Numbered from the stretch's first letter, positions 54,971 through 64,000 are shown. The stretch is 64,000 nt of DNA from Chthoniobacterales bacterium (GCA_014879535.1 JACSRX010000047.1:1-64000), one strand, 5' to 3'. Translations and numbers: made by a program. The notes: generated by a model from the letters alone, not told the origin.

Positions 54971-55645
54971 ATGTCCGCTGATGCCGTCATCAGGCCCTAC
55001 CGGCCGTCCGACCGCGAGACTCTGCGCCGTCTCTGTTGCGAAACCGGCTACCTCGGCCGGGCAATCGATCCCGTCTTCGAGGACCGGGAGCTGTTTTCCG
55101 ATTACCTCACAAGCTTCTACACGGATTGGGAGCCCGAGTCGTGCTTCGTGCTGGAGCAGGAAGGCGAGGTCAAAGGCTACCTCATGGGTTCGCGCCGCCC
55201 CTTCCTGCACCAACTTCACAGTTTTCTGCTCAACATCAGCCTCCTCGCCCGCGGCATCTTCCGCTATCCGCGATACAATGCGTCCTCGAAGGCGTTTGTG
55301 CGCTGGATCCTGCTCAACGCCTGGCGCGAAGTTCCGGCCGCGCCGCGCCGCGTTCCGCATTTCCATTTCAACATGCTCCCCGAGGCCCAGGGGATCGCGG
55401 GCACACGCGAACTGCTCGTCCATTACTTCAACCACCTCCGCGCCCACGGCGAGAAGCAGGTGTTCGGTCAGGTGGTCACCTTCGAGGACCGGCGCGGCGC
55501 CCGGGTCTTCGAGCGCTACGGCTTCCAGGTCGTCGCCAAGAAGGAGATCACCAAATACCGCGCCCACCGCGACGAACCGGTTTACCTGTGCACCGTCATC
55601 AAGGACCTCAACGACGGGAAACTGATGGAGTATAGCCGGGGCTGA
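54971..55645 (+). CDS. GNAT-type N-acetyltransferase
   Basis: 224 aa from ATG at 54971. Starts IRPYRPSDRETLRRLCCETG, the standard GNAT opening. The core has SCFVLEQEGEVKGYLMG and a C-terminal RGARVFERYGFQVVAKKEITKYR typical of the acetyl-CoA-binding alpha/beta end. The acceptor is unknown. Downstream of a GT4 gene, it may acetylate an amino sugar or a protein. Confidence 0.8.
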   Translation: MSADAVIRPYRPSDRETLRRLCCETGYLGRAIDPVFEDRELFSDYLTSFYTDWEPESCFVLEQEGEVKGYLMGSRRPFLHQLHSFLLNISLLARGIFRYPRYNASSKAFVRWILLNAWREVPAAPRRVPHFHFNMLPEAQGIAGTRELLVHYFNHLRAHGEKQVFGQVVTFEDRRGARVFERYGFQVVAKKEITKYRAHRDEPVYLCTVIKDLNDGKLMEYSRG

Positions 55646-55706
55646 CACGCCCGGGTTCCCCTTGCGGCTTGCCGGGAACGGCCGCGCCGCGTTTCTTTGA
55701 CGTCCT

Positions 55707-56852
55707 GTGACCTACGATTTCACAACCTGCCCGCCGAGGCACGGCACCGGCAGCCTCAAATGGGAGCGCTACGCCGGTCGCGATGTCATCCCCATGTGGG
55801 TCGCCGACATGGATTTCCTGTCGGCGCCGGAAATCATCGGGGCGCTCGGGCGGCGCGCGGACCACGGTGTCTTCGGCTACACGGTGCCCCCGGCCACGAC
55901 GATCGAGGCCGCGCGGGACTACCTGCACACGCGGCACGGGGCGGAGGTTTCCGCCGAACAGATTGTCTGGTTCCCGGGACTCGTCCCGGCCCTCAACATC
56001 GCCTGCCGGGCTTTCGTGCAACCCGGAGAAGAGGTGCTGACATGCACGCCCGTGTATCCCCCGTTCCTCGGCGCGCCGGGGAATACGGGGGTCGGACTGC
56101 GCAAGGTCGATCTTGTTCCCTCCGAGGAGGGTTGGGAGATCGACTTCGACGCCCTCGAGCGGGCGGTCACCGGCGTCACCCGTCTCTTCATCCTCTGCAA
56201 TCCGCACAACCCGGTGGGCAGGATCTTTCCGAGGGCGACCGTCGAGAAAATCGCGGAATTCTGCCGCAGGCACGATCTGGTCCTCGTCTCGGACGAGATC
56301 CATTGCGACCTGCTGCTCGACAGCAAGCCGCACACCAGCGGGCTCGCGTTCCGGGGTGCGGACGCCCCGCGCACCGTGGCCATGTTCGCCCCGAGCAAGA
56401 CGTTCAACCTGGCCGGCCTCGCCTGTGCCTTCCTCGTCATTCCCGACCCAGCCACCCGGAGCACGTTCGAGCGCGCCGCCCGCGGCATCATCACGGAGGT
56501 CAATGCCTTCGGCTATGCAGGCTGTGAAGCCGCCCTGCGACACGGCTGGGCATGGCACCGGCAATTGATCGACTTCCTGCGCGCCAACCGCGACCGGCTG
56601 GAGACGTTCGTGGCCGCGTCGCTGCCCGGCGTCCGCACATGGCACGTCGAGGCGACGTATCTCGCGTGGCTGGATGTGCGCGGAACAGGCATCGGGAACC
56701 CGGCCCGCTTCTTCGAGGATCACGGGGTCGGCTTGTCCGACGGCATCCCCTTCGGCGCCCCCCCCGGATTCCTTCGATTGAACTTCGGCTGTCCGCCCTC
56801 CCAACTCGAGGAAGCCCTGCGGCGCATGGCCGCCGCGTTGCCGCACGCATGA
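55707..56852 (+). CDS. PatB/MalY-type PLP-dependent C-S lyase (cystathionine beta-lyase type)
   Basis: 381 aa with GTG start. Fold-type I: VIPMWVADMDFLSAPEI and PVYPPFLGAPGNTGV are MalY/PatB landmarks, then LCNPHNPVGRIF, VSDEIHCDLLL and the PLP Lys231 in APSKTFNLAGL. It cleaves C-S bonds of cystathionine and related thioethers to release a thiol, pyruvate and ammonia. Its stop overlaps the start of the cystathionine gamma-synthase gene, so the pair could run cysteine to homocysteine. Confidence 0.88.
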   Translation: MTYDFTTCPPRHGTGSLKWERYAGRDVIPMWVADMDFLSAPEIIGALGRRADHGVFGYTVPPATTIEAARDYLHTRHGAEVSAEQIVWFPGLVPALNIACRAFVQPGEEVLTCTPVYPPFLGAPGNTGVGLRKVDLVPSEEGWEIDFDALERAVTGVTRLFILCNPHNPVGRIFPRATVEKIAEFCRRHDLVLVSDEIHCDLLLDSKPHTSGLAFRGADAPRTVAMFAPSKTFNLAGLACAFLVIPDPATRSTFERAARGIITEVNAFGYAGCEAALRHGWAWHRQLIDFLRANRDRLETFVAASLPGVRTWHVEATYLAWLDVRGTGIGNPARFFEDHGVGLSDGIPFGAPPGFLRLNFGCPPSQLEEALRRMAAALPHA

Positions 56853-58294
56853 ACCACCCGCTCCACGCAAAACCGCTCTGCCATGCGGAGGATCTCGGTG
56901 AGCCCATCCCGGACTCCCCGCACGCGGTCTCGGTGTGTCTTCCGTCATGGGCGGATGTCATCGGCTATGAGGAGAAGGAGCCCCGCGTCATCACCCGCAT
57001 GCAGACCGGATATCCCCGGTTTTTTTTCCATCCGCTGGTGGAAAAGGTGCGAACCCGGCTGCGGGAAGATCACGGAACGGAAGGGTCCGACTTGCTTCCT
57101 TTCCCGGATGAGGAGGCCGCGCGCGAGTGTGCCGCTTTCACGGGAAAAGGAGCCCGCGGCATCCACGGCGGCGGCGGCTTGTGGGCCTCGGTTTTTCCCC
57201 GAGAGTCCTTCCCTCGCGCATTCTCCTACTGGCAGCACGCGGGACGCATCCTTTCGTCGCGTGCAGCCGGGGATTGGCTCCGCGATGGAAAGTTGAGAGC
57301 AGCGGATTCCCTCCTCGAAACGAAGATCAAGGAACGCCTCTCGGGATGGAGCGGCGCGCCGGCGGACATGGTCAGCCTGCATCCGAGCGGCATGGCTGCC
57401 ATCTTCGCCGCATTCCAGGCTGTCACCGTGCGCAGACCCGGACAACGCACGGTCATGTTCGGATTCCCCTACACCGACACGCTCAAGATCCTCGAGAAGT
57501 TCGGATCGGGCGTGGAATTCTTCCCGCGCGGGGATGCCGACGATCTCGACGCGCTCGCGGACCTGCTCCGCAACGAGCCGGTTGCCGCGGTCTTCTGCGA
57601 GTTTCCCAGCAACCCGAAGCTCGTGGTCCCCGACTTGCCCTCCATCCATGCCGCGGCCTCCGCCGCGGGCGTGCCCGTGGTTGTCGATGACACCATCGGG
57701 ACGTTCTTCAACGTGGACGTGCTCCCGTATGCCGATTTGGTGGCCACGAGCCTCACCAAGGCCGTCTCCGGCGAGGGCGACGTGATGGCGGGTTGCCTGA
57801 CGGCCAACCCCCGCGGTTTGTTCGGCAGCGGTGTGCCCGCAGCCGGCGGTGGCGGCATCTACGAGGCGGATTTGTCGGTGCTGGAAACCAACTCACGGGA
57901 TTTTCCCGGGCGCATGAAAGCCGGCAACGAGGCCGCCCTCGAACTGGCCCGTTTCCTCGCCGCCCATCCCGCCGTGGAAAAGGTTTGCTATCCGGGTCTC
58001 GGCACTTCGCCGGTTTATGAAGCCCTGCGCAAGCCGGACGGCGGTTACGGCGGCCTTTTGTCCTTCATCCCCCGCGACGCCGCGACCAATTCCCCGCGCA
58101 TCTACGAGAAGATCGCCCTCAACCGCGGCATCAGCCTGGGGACCAGCTATACTCTCGTGTGCCCCTACGTCCAACTCGCCCACTACCGCGAACTCGACTG
58201 GGCGCGGCGCTGCGGGATCGATCCGTTCCTGTTGCGGGTCGCCGTCGGGACCGAACCCGATCTCATCGCACGGTTCGCCGCGGCACTGGAATGA
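56849..58294 (+). CDS. Cystathionine gamma-synthase, long fungal-type
   Basis: 481 aa from ATG at 56849. Cys/Met-metabolism PLP enzyme with Lys304 in ATSLTKAVSGEGD. The N-terminal ~150 residues (SVCLPSWADVIGYEEKEPRVITRMQTGYPRFFFHP) match the longer cystathionine gamma-synthase found in fungi and scattered bacteria, rather than the ~390-aa MetB type. It joins cysteine to an activated homoserine. Coupled to the C-S lyase upstream; serine acetyltransferase is encoded nearby. Confidence 0.82.
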   Translation: MNHPLHAKPLCHAEDLGEPIPDSPHAVSVCLPSWADVIGYEEKEPRVITRMQTGYPRFFFHPLVEKVRTRLREDHGTEGSDLLPFPDEEAARECAAFTGKGARGIHGGGGLWASVFPRESFPRAFSYWQHAGRILSSRAAGDWLRDGKLRAADSLLETKIKERLSGWSGAPADMVSLHPSGMAAIFAAFQAVTVRRPGQRTVMFGFPYTDTLKILEKFGSGVEFFPRGDADDLDALADLLRNEPVAAVFCEFPSNPKLVVPDLPSIHAAASAAGVPVVVDDTIGTFFNVDVLPYADLVATSLTKAVSGEGDVMAGCLTANPRGLFGSGVPAAGGGGIYEADLSVLETNSRDFPGRMKAGNEAALELARFLAAHPAVEKVCYPGLGTSPVYEALRKPDGGYGGLLSFIPRDAATNSPRIYEKIALNRGISLGTSYTLVCPYVQLAHYRELDWARRCGIDPFLLRVAVGTEPDLIARFAAALE

Positions 58295-58322
58295 AAAGGG
58301 CGGGAATTTCTTCCCGCCCTTT
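58295..58322. terminator. Bidirectional rho-independent terminator
   Basis: AAGGGCGGGAA (58296-58306) and TTCCCGCCCTT (58311-58321) form a perfect 11-bp stem with loop TTTC. A run of A's precedes it and T's follow, so it can stop the plus-strand synthase operon and the minus-strand AT-hook gene (ends at 58347). Confidence 0.8.
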
Positions 58323-58346
58323 CCGATAGGATGGTGGATGTTCCCG

Positions 58347-58802
58347 TCAACCGCGGCTGACGAGATCGAACAACCCCGGCCCGGTCTTCTTCACGCCGGC
58401 CAGCTTGTAGATGCGGGCGGAAAGGTTCTTCTTCGGATCGGAAACATTCCAGATGTAGTTGTCCTGTGCCAAGCCCTGCAGCACGGCGTCCACATTGAGC
58501 GGACCGCCGGAGCGCTCCATCACCTTCACCACCGCATTGGCCAAGGGACCGCTGGGCGAGGAGGGACGCTTTTTCCCCTTGAGCGGAGAGACGCGCTTTT
58601 TCTTCGGACGGCCGACCTTGGCGGCCTTCGGTTTGCGGCCCGGTTTGCGACCGCGGCGTTTCCCGCCGGCAACACCCGCAAGGGTGCCGGGGGCGGCTGG
58701 GAGTTCCGTGCCCAGAAGCCGGGCGAGCTCGCGCTGCATGGATTCTATTTTGACCTGCAGCTCCAACGCGCGGCGCAGGTTCGATGTAGTAACGTTTAAC
58801 AT
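58347..58802 (-). CDS. AT-hook/histone-H1-like DNA-binding protein
   Basis: 151 aa. An N-terminal helical part (LRRALELQVKIESMQRELARLLG) is followed by a basic Ala/Lys/Pro stretch with AT-hook-like GRKPGRKPK and GRPKKKR. The C-terminal ~70 residues read as a winged helix (GPLANAVVKVMERSGGPLNVDAVLQGLAQDNYIWNVSDPKKNLSARIYKLAGVKK). It is probably a nucleoid or regulatory DNA-binding protein, with the H1-like order globular plus basic region. I know no assigned function. Confidence 0.75.
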   Translation of the reverse strand: MLNVTTSNLRRALELQVKIESMQRELARLLGTELPAAPGTLAGVAGGKRRGRKPGRKPKAAKVGRPKKKRVSPLKGKKRPSSPSGPLANAVVKVMERSGGPLNVDAVLQGLAQDNYIWNVSDPKKNLSARIYKLAGVKKTGPGLFDLVSRG

Positions 58803-58823
58803 AGCACTTCACATATCCGCCAT

Positions 58824-58846
58824 TTCCAAGTGTGGAACAATATAAT
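58824..58846. promoter_or_regulatory. Inverted repeat and TATAAT between the AT-hook gene and cysE
   Basis: TTCCA (58824-58828) and TGGAA (58833-58837) form a 5-bp palindrome, followed by TATAAT (58841-58846) on the plus strand. It lies in the 109-bp divergent gap. TATAAT could be the -10 of cysE and the palindrome an operator overlapping its -35 side. No good -35 is visible. Confidence 0.3.
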
Positions 58847-58911
58847 TCCGTGAAATCCCGCTCGGGTTGCCGCCTCGACAGCGGCAACGGCGGCGTCCAT
58901 CATCCCCCGCC

Positions 58912-59817
58912 ATGCAGTTTTCGACAGAGGATTGGTCCCGGAGGCTCCTCGATTCCTACCGGGACCACAAGGGGGTGAACATCGGCGACCACACGGGGTT
59001 GCCGTCCAAGCCGGAGGTCGCGTCCCTGTGTGTCGGACTGCTGCAGTTGCTCTTTCCCGGATACCACGACGGGGGCGCCTTGGCGAAACTCGAGGTGGGG
59101 CAGATCACCCGGGATCGGGTCGCCACATTGGCGGACGATTTTCACCGGATGCTTCTTGCCGTGCTCGGCGGCCGGGAGGAAGCCGGTCCGGTGGCGGAGG
59201 CGCGCGTGAAACACCTGTTCGAGCAACTGCCCCCGATCCGCGCGGTCCTGAAGACCGATGTCGAGGCCGCCTTTGAAGGAGATCCCGCCGCGGCCACAAG
59301 GGACGAGATCATCCTCTCCTACCCGTTTCTCGAGGCCATAGGAATCCAGCGCGTGGCCCATCTTCTCTACCGGCAGGAGATTCCCCTGATCCCGCGGATG
59401 ATGACGGAGTGGGCGCACGCACAGACCGGCATCGACATCCATCCCGGCGCGTCCATCGGCAGCCACTTTTTCATCGACCACGGCACAGGCGTGGTCATCG
59501 GCGAAACGTGCAACATCGGGGCCCGCGTCAAGCTTTACCACGGCGTGACCCTCGGGGCCCGCAGCTTCGCCAAGGACGAATTCGGCCGCATCAAGAAGGG
59601 CGGAAAACGTCATCCGGATGTCGAGGACGGTGTCACCATTTATCCGAACGCCACCGTGCTCGGGGGCGGGACGGTGATCGGCCGCAACAGCACGATCGGG
59701 GGCAACGTCTTCCTCCTGCACAGCGTCCCGCCGAATTCCCTCGTTTACAACGCGGAGGCGCAGATGCACGTGGTGGACAAGACATCGAAGGCACCGCACC
59801 CGGGATGCTCGATCTGA
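58912..59817 (+). CDS. cysE: Serine O-acetyltransferase
   Basis: 301 aa from ATG at 58912. EpsC/CysE-type: an N-terminal helical domain, then left-handed beta-helix repeats with HPGASIGSHFFIDHGTGVVIGETCNIG and VKLYHGVTLGA, including the catalytic His residues. It makes O-acetylserine for cysteine synthesis. The C-terminus (HVVDKTSKAPHPGCSI) extends past the helix and ends in Cys-Ser-Ile, near the typical CysE tail that CysK recognises. It fits the sulfur-amino-acid neighbourhood. Confidence 0.9.
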   Translation: MQFSTEDWSRRLLDSYRDHKGVNIGDHTGLPSKPEVASLCVGLLQLLFPGYHDGGALAKLEVGQITRDRVATLADDFHRMLLAVLGGREEAGPVAEARVKHLFEQLPPIRAVLKTDVEAAFEGDPAAATRDEIILSYPFLEAIGIQRVAHLLYRQEIPLIPRMMTEWAHAQTGIDIHPGASIGSHFFIDHGTGVVIGETCNIGARVKLYHGVTLGARSFAKDEFGRIKKGGKRHPDVEDGVTIYPNATVLGGGTVIGRNSTIGGNVFLLHSVPPNSLVYNAEAQMHVVDKTSKAPHPGCSI

Positions 59818-59822
59818 AGGCC

Positions 59823-60416
59823 ATGCCGGCCCGCGCCTTCCAACGCACCGCCGCCGATCCCGCGGAGACGGCACGTCACCTGCAGGACGAAGCGCGCGCA
59901 TGGGCGACGCGCCTCGACCTGCCGTCCCTCGCTTCCGTGCTGTGCCTCCGATGGAATCCCCGCCTGCGGACCACGGCCGGCGTGGCGTATGCACGCGATT
60001 CGCTCATCCTCCTCAATCCGCGCCTGCTCGCGTTCCCCGAGGAGCTTGCGCGCACGTTCCTCCACGAGCTCGCCCACCTCGTCGCCCACGCCCGGCATCC
60101 GCGCCGCCGCATCGGACCGCACGGGCCCGAGTGGAGGCGGGCCTGCCGCGATCTCGGACTCCCCGGGGAAAAACGATGCCACTCGGTTCCGCTCGCCGCC
60201 CCCCGCAAAATCGTCCGCAGGCACCTCTACCATTGCCCGCACTGCCGCAGGGAGGTCGCCCGCGTGCGACCGTTCCGGCACCGCGAGGCCTGCCTCGCCT
60301 GCTGCCGCAATCATGCGGATGGCTGTTACGACGGCCGCTTCAGATTCGAGCCGGGACGCGCGCCCCGTCAGCCGGACCCGGACTCGGTCGGCCAACTGGA
60401 GCTTTTTCGGTTGTGA
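59823..60416 (+). CDS. SprT-like zinc metalloprotein
   Basis: 197 aa from ATG at 59823 with GAAGG just upstream; ATG at 59805 is in frame and would overlap cysE. The HExxH motif is HELAH (81-85), followed by the third ligand region with HPRRR. The C-terminus has a zinc-finger-like CPHC and CLACC pair. SprT/Spartan-like proteins are putative metallopeptidases linked to DNA-protein crosslink repair in eukaryotes; the bacterial role is not established. Confidence 0.82.
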   Translation: MPARAFQRTAADPAETARHLQDEARAWATRLDLPSLASVLCLRWNPRLRTTAGVAYARDSLILLNPRLLAFPEELARTFLHELAHLVAHARHPRRRIGPHGPEWRRACRDLGLPGEKRCHSVPLAAPRKIVRRHLYHCPHCRREVARVRPFRHREACLACCRNHADGCYDGRFRFEPGRAPRQPDPDSVGQLELFRL

Positions 60417-60460
60417 AGCCGTTCCCATGACCGTAACACTCGGCCCTCTCCATCACCCTC

Positions 60461-62407
60461 ATGAGCCAGAACATCGAATCCCACCTTGTCGAAAACCGCG
60501 TCATCAAGCCGACGCGTGAATTCAGCAAACATGCCCGCATCGGCAGCATGGCGGACTACCGACGGATTCACGCCGCCTCGGTCAGGAACCCGGCGAAGTT
60601 CTGGGCCGGCGAAGCCTCCGAACTCGTCTGGGGGCGGAAATGGAAGTCGGTCCTGAAATGGAAGGCCCCGTTCGCCCGCTGGTTCGACGGCGGCACGGTC
60701 AATGTCGCGGAAAACTGCGTCGACCGCCACGCCCGGGGCGACCGCCGCAACAAGGCCGCCATCATCTGGGAGGGCGAGCCCGGCGAAAAACGCACCCTCA
60801 CCTACGGGCAACTCCAGCGCGAGGTCTGCCTCTTCGCCAACGTCCTCAAGCGCAACAAGGTCAAGAAGGGCGACCGCGTCATCATCTACATGCCCCTCAT
60901 CCCCGAGGCGGCCGTCGCCATGCTTGCGTGCGCCCGCATCGGCGCCGTGCATTCGGTCATCTTCGGCGGGTTCAGCGCGGACAGCATCCGCGACCGCATC
61001 GCCGACAGCGGTGCGACCTGCGTCATCACGGCCGACGGGGGCTACCGCCGCGGTTCCATCGTCCCGCTCAAGCACAACGTCGATGCCGCCCTCACCGGCG
61101 ACACGACCGTGAAGCGCGTCATCGTCTTCCGCCGCGCCAACAACGAGATCCACATCGAGGAAGGCCGCGATGTGTGGTGGCACCGCGAACTGGATTACGT
61201 CACCGCCGACTGCCCCGTCGTCCACCACGACAGCGAGCATCCCCTCTTCATCCTCTACACCAGCGGATCGACCGGGAAGCCGAAGGGCATCCTGCACACC
61301 ACCGGCGGCTACCTCGCCCAAGCCTACGCCACGACGAAATACATCTTCGACCTCCGCGAGAACGACATCTACTGGTGCACCGCCGACGTCGGATGGATCA
61401 CCGGCCACACCTACCTCGTTTACGGACCCCTCGCCAACGGCGCCACGTGCATGATGTATGAAGGCGCCCCGAACTGGCCCGATCCGGACCGCTTCTGGCG
61501 CATCATCCAGAACTACGGCGTCACCGTCTTCTACACCGCCCCCACCGCCATCCGCGCCTTCATCAAATGGGGCGACGAATGGGTGGACAAACACGACCTT
61601 TCCTCGCTGCGCCTGCTCGGCACCGTCGGCGAACCCATCAATCCCGAGGCATGGATGTGGTATCACCGGAAGATCGGCGGCGGACGCTGCCCGATCGTGG
61701 ACACATGGTGGCAGACCGAGACGGGAGCCATCATGATCTCGCCGCTGCCCGGCGCGACGCCGGTCAAGCCCGGCACGGCCACGCTTCCGTTCTTCGGCAT
61801 CGACGCCGCCATCGTCGATGACAACGGGAAGGAGGTCGGCCCGAATGTCGGCGGCAAGCTCGTCATCCGCAAGCCGTGGCCCTCGATGCTCCGCACGATC
61901 TACGGCGACCGTGCGCGCTACAAGAAAACCTACTGGAGCGAGTTCCCCGGGTATTACCTCACCGGCGACGGCGCGCGCCGCGACAAGGACGGCTATTTCT
62001 GGATCGTCGGCCGCATCGACGACGTCCTCAACGTCGCCGGTCACCGCCTCGGGACCTCCGAGATCGAGAGCGCGCTCGTCAGCCACCACTCCGTGGCCGA
62101 GGCCGCCGTGGTCGGCCGCCCCGACGAGATCAAGGGCCAGGGCGTCGTCGCCTTCGTCACGCTCCGCGAGGGTGAGAAGCCGACCGCCGAACTCCGCGAG
62201 AAGCTGCGGCGCCATGTCGGCGCGGCCATCGGCGCGATCGCAAAGCCGGACGACATCCATTTCGCCGAGGCGCTGCCCAAGACCCGCAGCGGCAAGATCA
62301 TGCGGCGCCTCCTCAAGGAGATCGCCGGCGGCGGCGACGTGAAGGGCGACACCACCACCCTCGAAGACTTCAGCATCCTCTCCAAGCTCAAGCTGCGGGA
62401 TGCCTGA
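60461..62407 (+). CDS. acs: Acetyl-coenzyme A synthetase
   Basis: 648 aa, standard length. AMP-forming ligase: [10 protein letters not shown] (267-276), [18 protein letters not shown] and the acetylation-controlled Lys in [11 protein letters not shown]. It activates acetate to acetyl-CoA. It probably supplies acetyl-CoA during growth on acetate or after acetyl-ester hydrolysis, which fits the CE7 esterase gene at the right edge only loosely. Confidence 0.96.
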   Translation: MSQNIESHLVENRVIKPTREFSKHARIGSMADYRRIHAASVRNPAKFWAGEASELVWGRKWKSVLKWKAPFARWFDGGTVNVAENCVDRHARGDRRNKAAIIWEGEPGEKRTLTYGQLQREVCLFANVLKRNKVKKGDRVIIYMPLIPEAAVAMLACARIGAVHSVIFGGFSADSIRDRIADSGATCVITADGGYRRGSIVPLKHNVDAALTGDTTVKRVIVFRRANNEIHIEEGRDVWWHRELDYVTADCPVVHHDSEHPLFILYTSGSTGKPKGILHTTGGYLAQAYATTKYIFDLRENDIYWCTADVGWITGHTYLVYGPLANGATCMMYEGAPNWPDPDRFWRIIQNYGVTVFYTAPTAIRAFIKWGDEWVDKHDLSSLRLLGTVGEPINPEAWMWYHRKIGGGRCPIVDTWWQTETGAIMISPLPGATPVKPGTATLPFFGIDAAIVDDNGKEVGPNVGGKLVIRKPWPSMLRTIYGDRARYKKTYWSEFPGYYLTGDGARRDKDGYFWIVGRIDDVLNVAGHRLGTSEIESALVSHHSVAEAAVVGRPDEIKGQGVVAFVTLREGEKPTAELREKLRRHVGAAIGAIAKPDDIHFAEALPKTRSGKIMRRLLKEIAGGGDVKGDTTTLEDFSILSKLKLRDA

Positions 62408-62423
62408 CGGCGCGGACCGAAAC

Positions 62424-62855
62424 ATGGCATCCAACGGGTGGTTTTTCTGGGCGATCCTCTCGGCGTGCTTCGCCGCGCTCACGGCGATCTTCGCCAAGGT
62501 GGGCATCCGCGGCGTGGACTCCGATCTCGCCACGCTCGTGCGCACCCTCATCGTCGTCACCCTCCTCGCCGGGTTCGTGTTCGCCACGGGAAAGTGGAGC
62601 AATCCTTTTTCCCTGCCCGGCAGGACCCTCGCCTTCCTGTTCTTGTCCGCCACCGCCACCGGCGCCTCGTGGCTGTGCTATTTCCGGGCCCTGCAGATCG
62701 GCGACGCCTCCAAGGTCGCACCCGTTGACAAATTCAGCCTCGTCCTCGTCGCCGTGTTCGCCGTGGTTTTCCTCGGTGAGCGCCCGTCGCTGCAGGACTG
62801 GCTCGGCATCGGCCTCGTGGCATCCGGCGTGCTGGTCCTGGCCGCCAAACTCTGA
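62424..62855 (+). CDS. EamA/DMT-type membrane transporter, half-size
   Basis: 143 aa from ATG at 62424, 16 bp after acs. A single EamA repeat with about five membrane helices: FFWAILSACFAALTAIFAKVGIRGVDSDLATLVRT, then FLSATATGASWLCYFRALQIGDASKVAPVDKFSLVLVAVFAVVFLGERPSLQDWLGIGLVASGVLVLA. Full DMT transporters carry two repeats, so this should work as a dimer. Substrate is unknown. Confidence 0.85.
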   Translation: MASNGWFFWAILSACFAALTAIFAKVGIRGVDSDLATLVRTLIVVTLLAGFVFATGKWSNPFSLPGRTLAFLFLSATATGASWLCYFRALQIGDASKVAPVDKFSLVLVAVFAVVFLGERPSLQDWLGIGLVASGVLVLAAKL

Positions 62856-62872
62856 TCGCTGCGGTCTCCGCC

Positions 62873-63586
62873 TTACCCGTGAAAGGCAGGGCGGGACCTC
62901 CGGGGCCGCCGCGTTGCATCAGGTCCCGCCCATCGGATTGCATTCGCAATCACCCGCTGCACATTCGCATCGTGGTAGGTCGGATGCGTCTCGTGCCCCG
63001 GACGGAAATAAAACACGCGACCGCGGCCGCGCTGCCACGTGGCCCCGCTGCGGAACACCTCGCCGCCGCTGAACCATGAGATGAAAATCACCTCGTCCGG
63101 TGCGGGGACGTCGAAGGGTTCGCCATACATTTCCTCCGCAGGGAGATCAAAATGGTCCCCGATCCCGGCGGTGATCGGGTGCTTCGGTGCAGTGTTCCAA
63201 AGGCGCTCCCTGTCTCCCGACACGCGCCACTTGAGAGAGCAGCTCGTGCCCATGAGCCGTGTGAAGATTTTCGAGTAGTGGCCCGAGTGCAGGACGATGA
63301 GCCCCATCCCCTCGAGGACCCGGCCCTGCAGGCGGTCCACAATCTCATCCGGAATCTCTGCATGCGCCCGGTGTCCCCACCACACGAGCACGTCGGTCGC
63401 GGCGAGCCGCTCCCGGCTCATTCCGTGCTCCGGCTGGCCGAGGCAGGCGGTGTCCACCGTGAAGTCCGGCTCGCGGCGCAGGGCGGCCGCGATCGTTTCA
63501 TGCATCCCGTCGGGATAGATCGCGGCGACTTCGGGTTGCGATTTTTCCTGGAGAAACTCCCCCCAGACGATGACACGCGTGCTCAT
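62873..63586 (-). CDS. ThuA-like (trehalose utilisation type) domain protein
   Basis: 237 aa from ATG at 63586. Class-I glutamine-amidotransferase-like fold: [56 protein letters not shown], and [34 protein letters not shown]. It is a glucoside 3-dehydrogenation-pathway-like protein by family. It converges with the EamA gene and is divergent from the esterase at the window edge. Confidence 0.88.
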   Translation of the reverse strand: MSTRVIVWGEFLQEKSQPEVAAIYPDGMHETIAAALRREPDFTVDTACLGQPEHGMSRERLAATDVLVWWGHRAHAEIPDEIVDRLQGRVLEGMGLIVLHSGHYSKIFTRLMGTSCSLKWRVSGDRERLWNTAPKHPITAGIGDHFDLPAEEMYGEPFDVPAPDEVIFISWFSGGEVFRSGATWQRGRGRVFYFRPGHETHPTYHDANVQRVIANAIRWAGPDATRRPRRSRPAFHG

Positions 63587-63676
63587 GAACACGGCGACTA
63601 TGACGCGCCGCGCGGAACTTGGCATCCTTTTGCGGCGGCCTTGCCACGCACGCGGAAAGTTCCTCTACTCCTCCCC

Positions 63677-64000
63677 GTGCCACTGATCGACAAACCACTC
63701 GACGAACTGCGGGTTTACCGCGGGATCAACCCGAAGCCGTCCGATTTCGACGATTACTGGGCGGCAGCGCTGCGCGAACTCGACGCCACCGACCCGCAGG
63801 CCGAGCTGGTCCCGACCGGCGACATCCATCCCCCGCAGTGCGAGGTCTTCGACCTCTGGTTCCGCGGGGTCGGCGGCGCGCGCCTCTACGCCAAGTATGC
63901 GCGTCCGAAGGTCCGCCCCGCCCCCGGGCCGGCCGTCCTCATGTTCCATGGTTACAGCGGGAGCAGCGGCGATTGGATGGACAAGATCGCGTATGCCGGG
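63677..64000 (+). CDS. CE7 acetyl esterase (acetylxylan esterase/cephalosporin deacetylase family), partial
   Basis: The first 108 codons from GTG at 63677, cut by the window end. The frame is open: IDKPLDELRVYRGINPKPSDFDDYWAAALREL matches the N-terminus of AXE1/CE7 esterases, and ends with VLMFHGYSGSSGDWMDKIAYA, the HGY loop before the catalytic Ser domain. It would deacetylate xylo-oligosaccharides or similar esters. It is divergent from the ThuA-like gene; both suit plant-polysaccharide use. Confidence 0.82.
   Translation, partial: MPLIDKPLDELRVYRGINPKPSDFDDYWAAALRELDATDPQAELVPTGDIHPPQCEVFDLWFRGVGGARLYAKYARPKVRPAPGPAVLMFHGYSGSSGDWMDKIAYAG

Noticed and set aside
60368-62659. A 763-codon open frame on the minus strand across acs
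   Set aside because: It mirrors the acs gene in GC-rich DNA; it has no recognisable domain, and acs on the plus strand has every family motif.

Overview
The window is GC-rich bacterial DNA from a Gram-negative (diderm) chromosome, most consistent with a member of Verrucomicrobiota. The evidence is an outer-membrane assembly block (bamA, ompH/skp, lpxD, TolC), a PEP-CTERM sorting-signal protein next to a LuxR-type regulator, Arg- and Lys-rich RRM and AT-hook proteins, and a TMTC-like TPR membrane protein. The order-level placement is not resolved. Coding density is very high and many neighbouring genes overlap by 4 bases (ATGA or GTGA). I saw no rRNA, tRNA or CRISPR array.

Left edge (1-1270): the tail of an integron cassette array. 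A visibly AT-rich gene for a GIY-YIG/T5orf172-type protein lies between a partial and a complete attC-like recombination site. The complete site has R'' GCCCAAC, two one-base bulges on the same side of the stem, and a cassette start (GTTGGGC) that is the exact reverse complement of R''. A degraded PIN-toxin C-terminus follows. The integrase would lie to the left, outside the window.

1273-13362: accessory and housekeeping genes. They include an erythromycin-esterase-like protein, a GGQ ribosome-rescue factor and a second fragment of the same family, a LuxR regulator and PEP-CTERM protein, an SDR/NTF2-like pair divergent from an HxlR regulator, MarR/DUF1398, a serine hydrolase, and a coupled miaA-hflX-yjbQ operon followed by an RRM protein. 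13363-31858: a sensor kinase with a secreted protein, an L,D-transpeptidase, VanZ, ligA, xth, TPR proteins, scpB-UDG-coaX, a saccharopine-dehydrogenase-like enzyme coupled to an aldehyde dehydrogenase, trmL with an LMW-PTP, an isolated nuoA, and a class III aminotransferase behind a degenerate GT5 protein. 31945-34125: a PTS IIA protein and argS.

34129-52099 (minus strand): sixteen co-directional, mostly overlapping genes from bamA down to a methyltransferase. Envelope genes (bamA, ompH, lpxD) are followed by cutA, trpC and ruvB. Then come two GT4 glycosyltransferases, a GT-C-like membrane protein, a PAPS sulfotransferase, an MsbA-like ABC transporter, another glycosyltransferase-like protein, a lipoprotein, TolC, pgeF and the methyltransferase. 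I read the middle part as assembly and export of a sulfated surface glycan or glycolipid (inference).

52232-64000 (mostly plus): DUF1802, trxB, a GT4 glycosyltransferase with a GNAT, and a PatB-type C-S lyase coupled to a fungal-type cystathionine gamma-synthase. These are followed by a divergent AT-hook protein, cysE and a SprT-like protein. The window ends with acs, a half-size EamA protein, a ThuA-like protein and the 5' end of a CE7 acetyl esterase cut by the window end.
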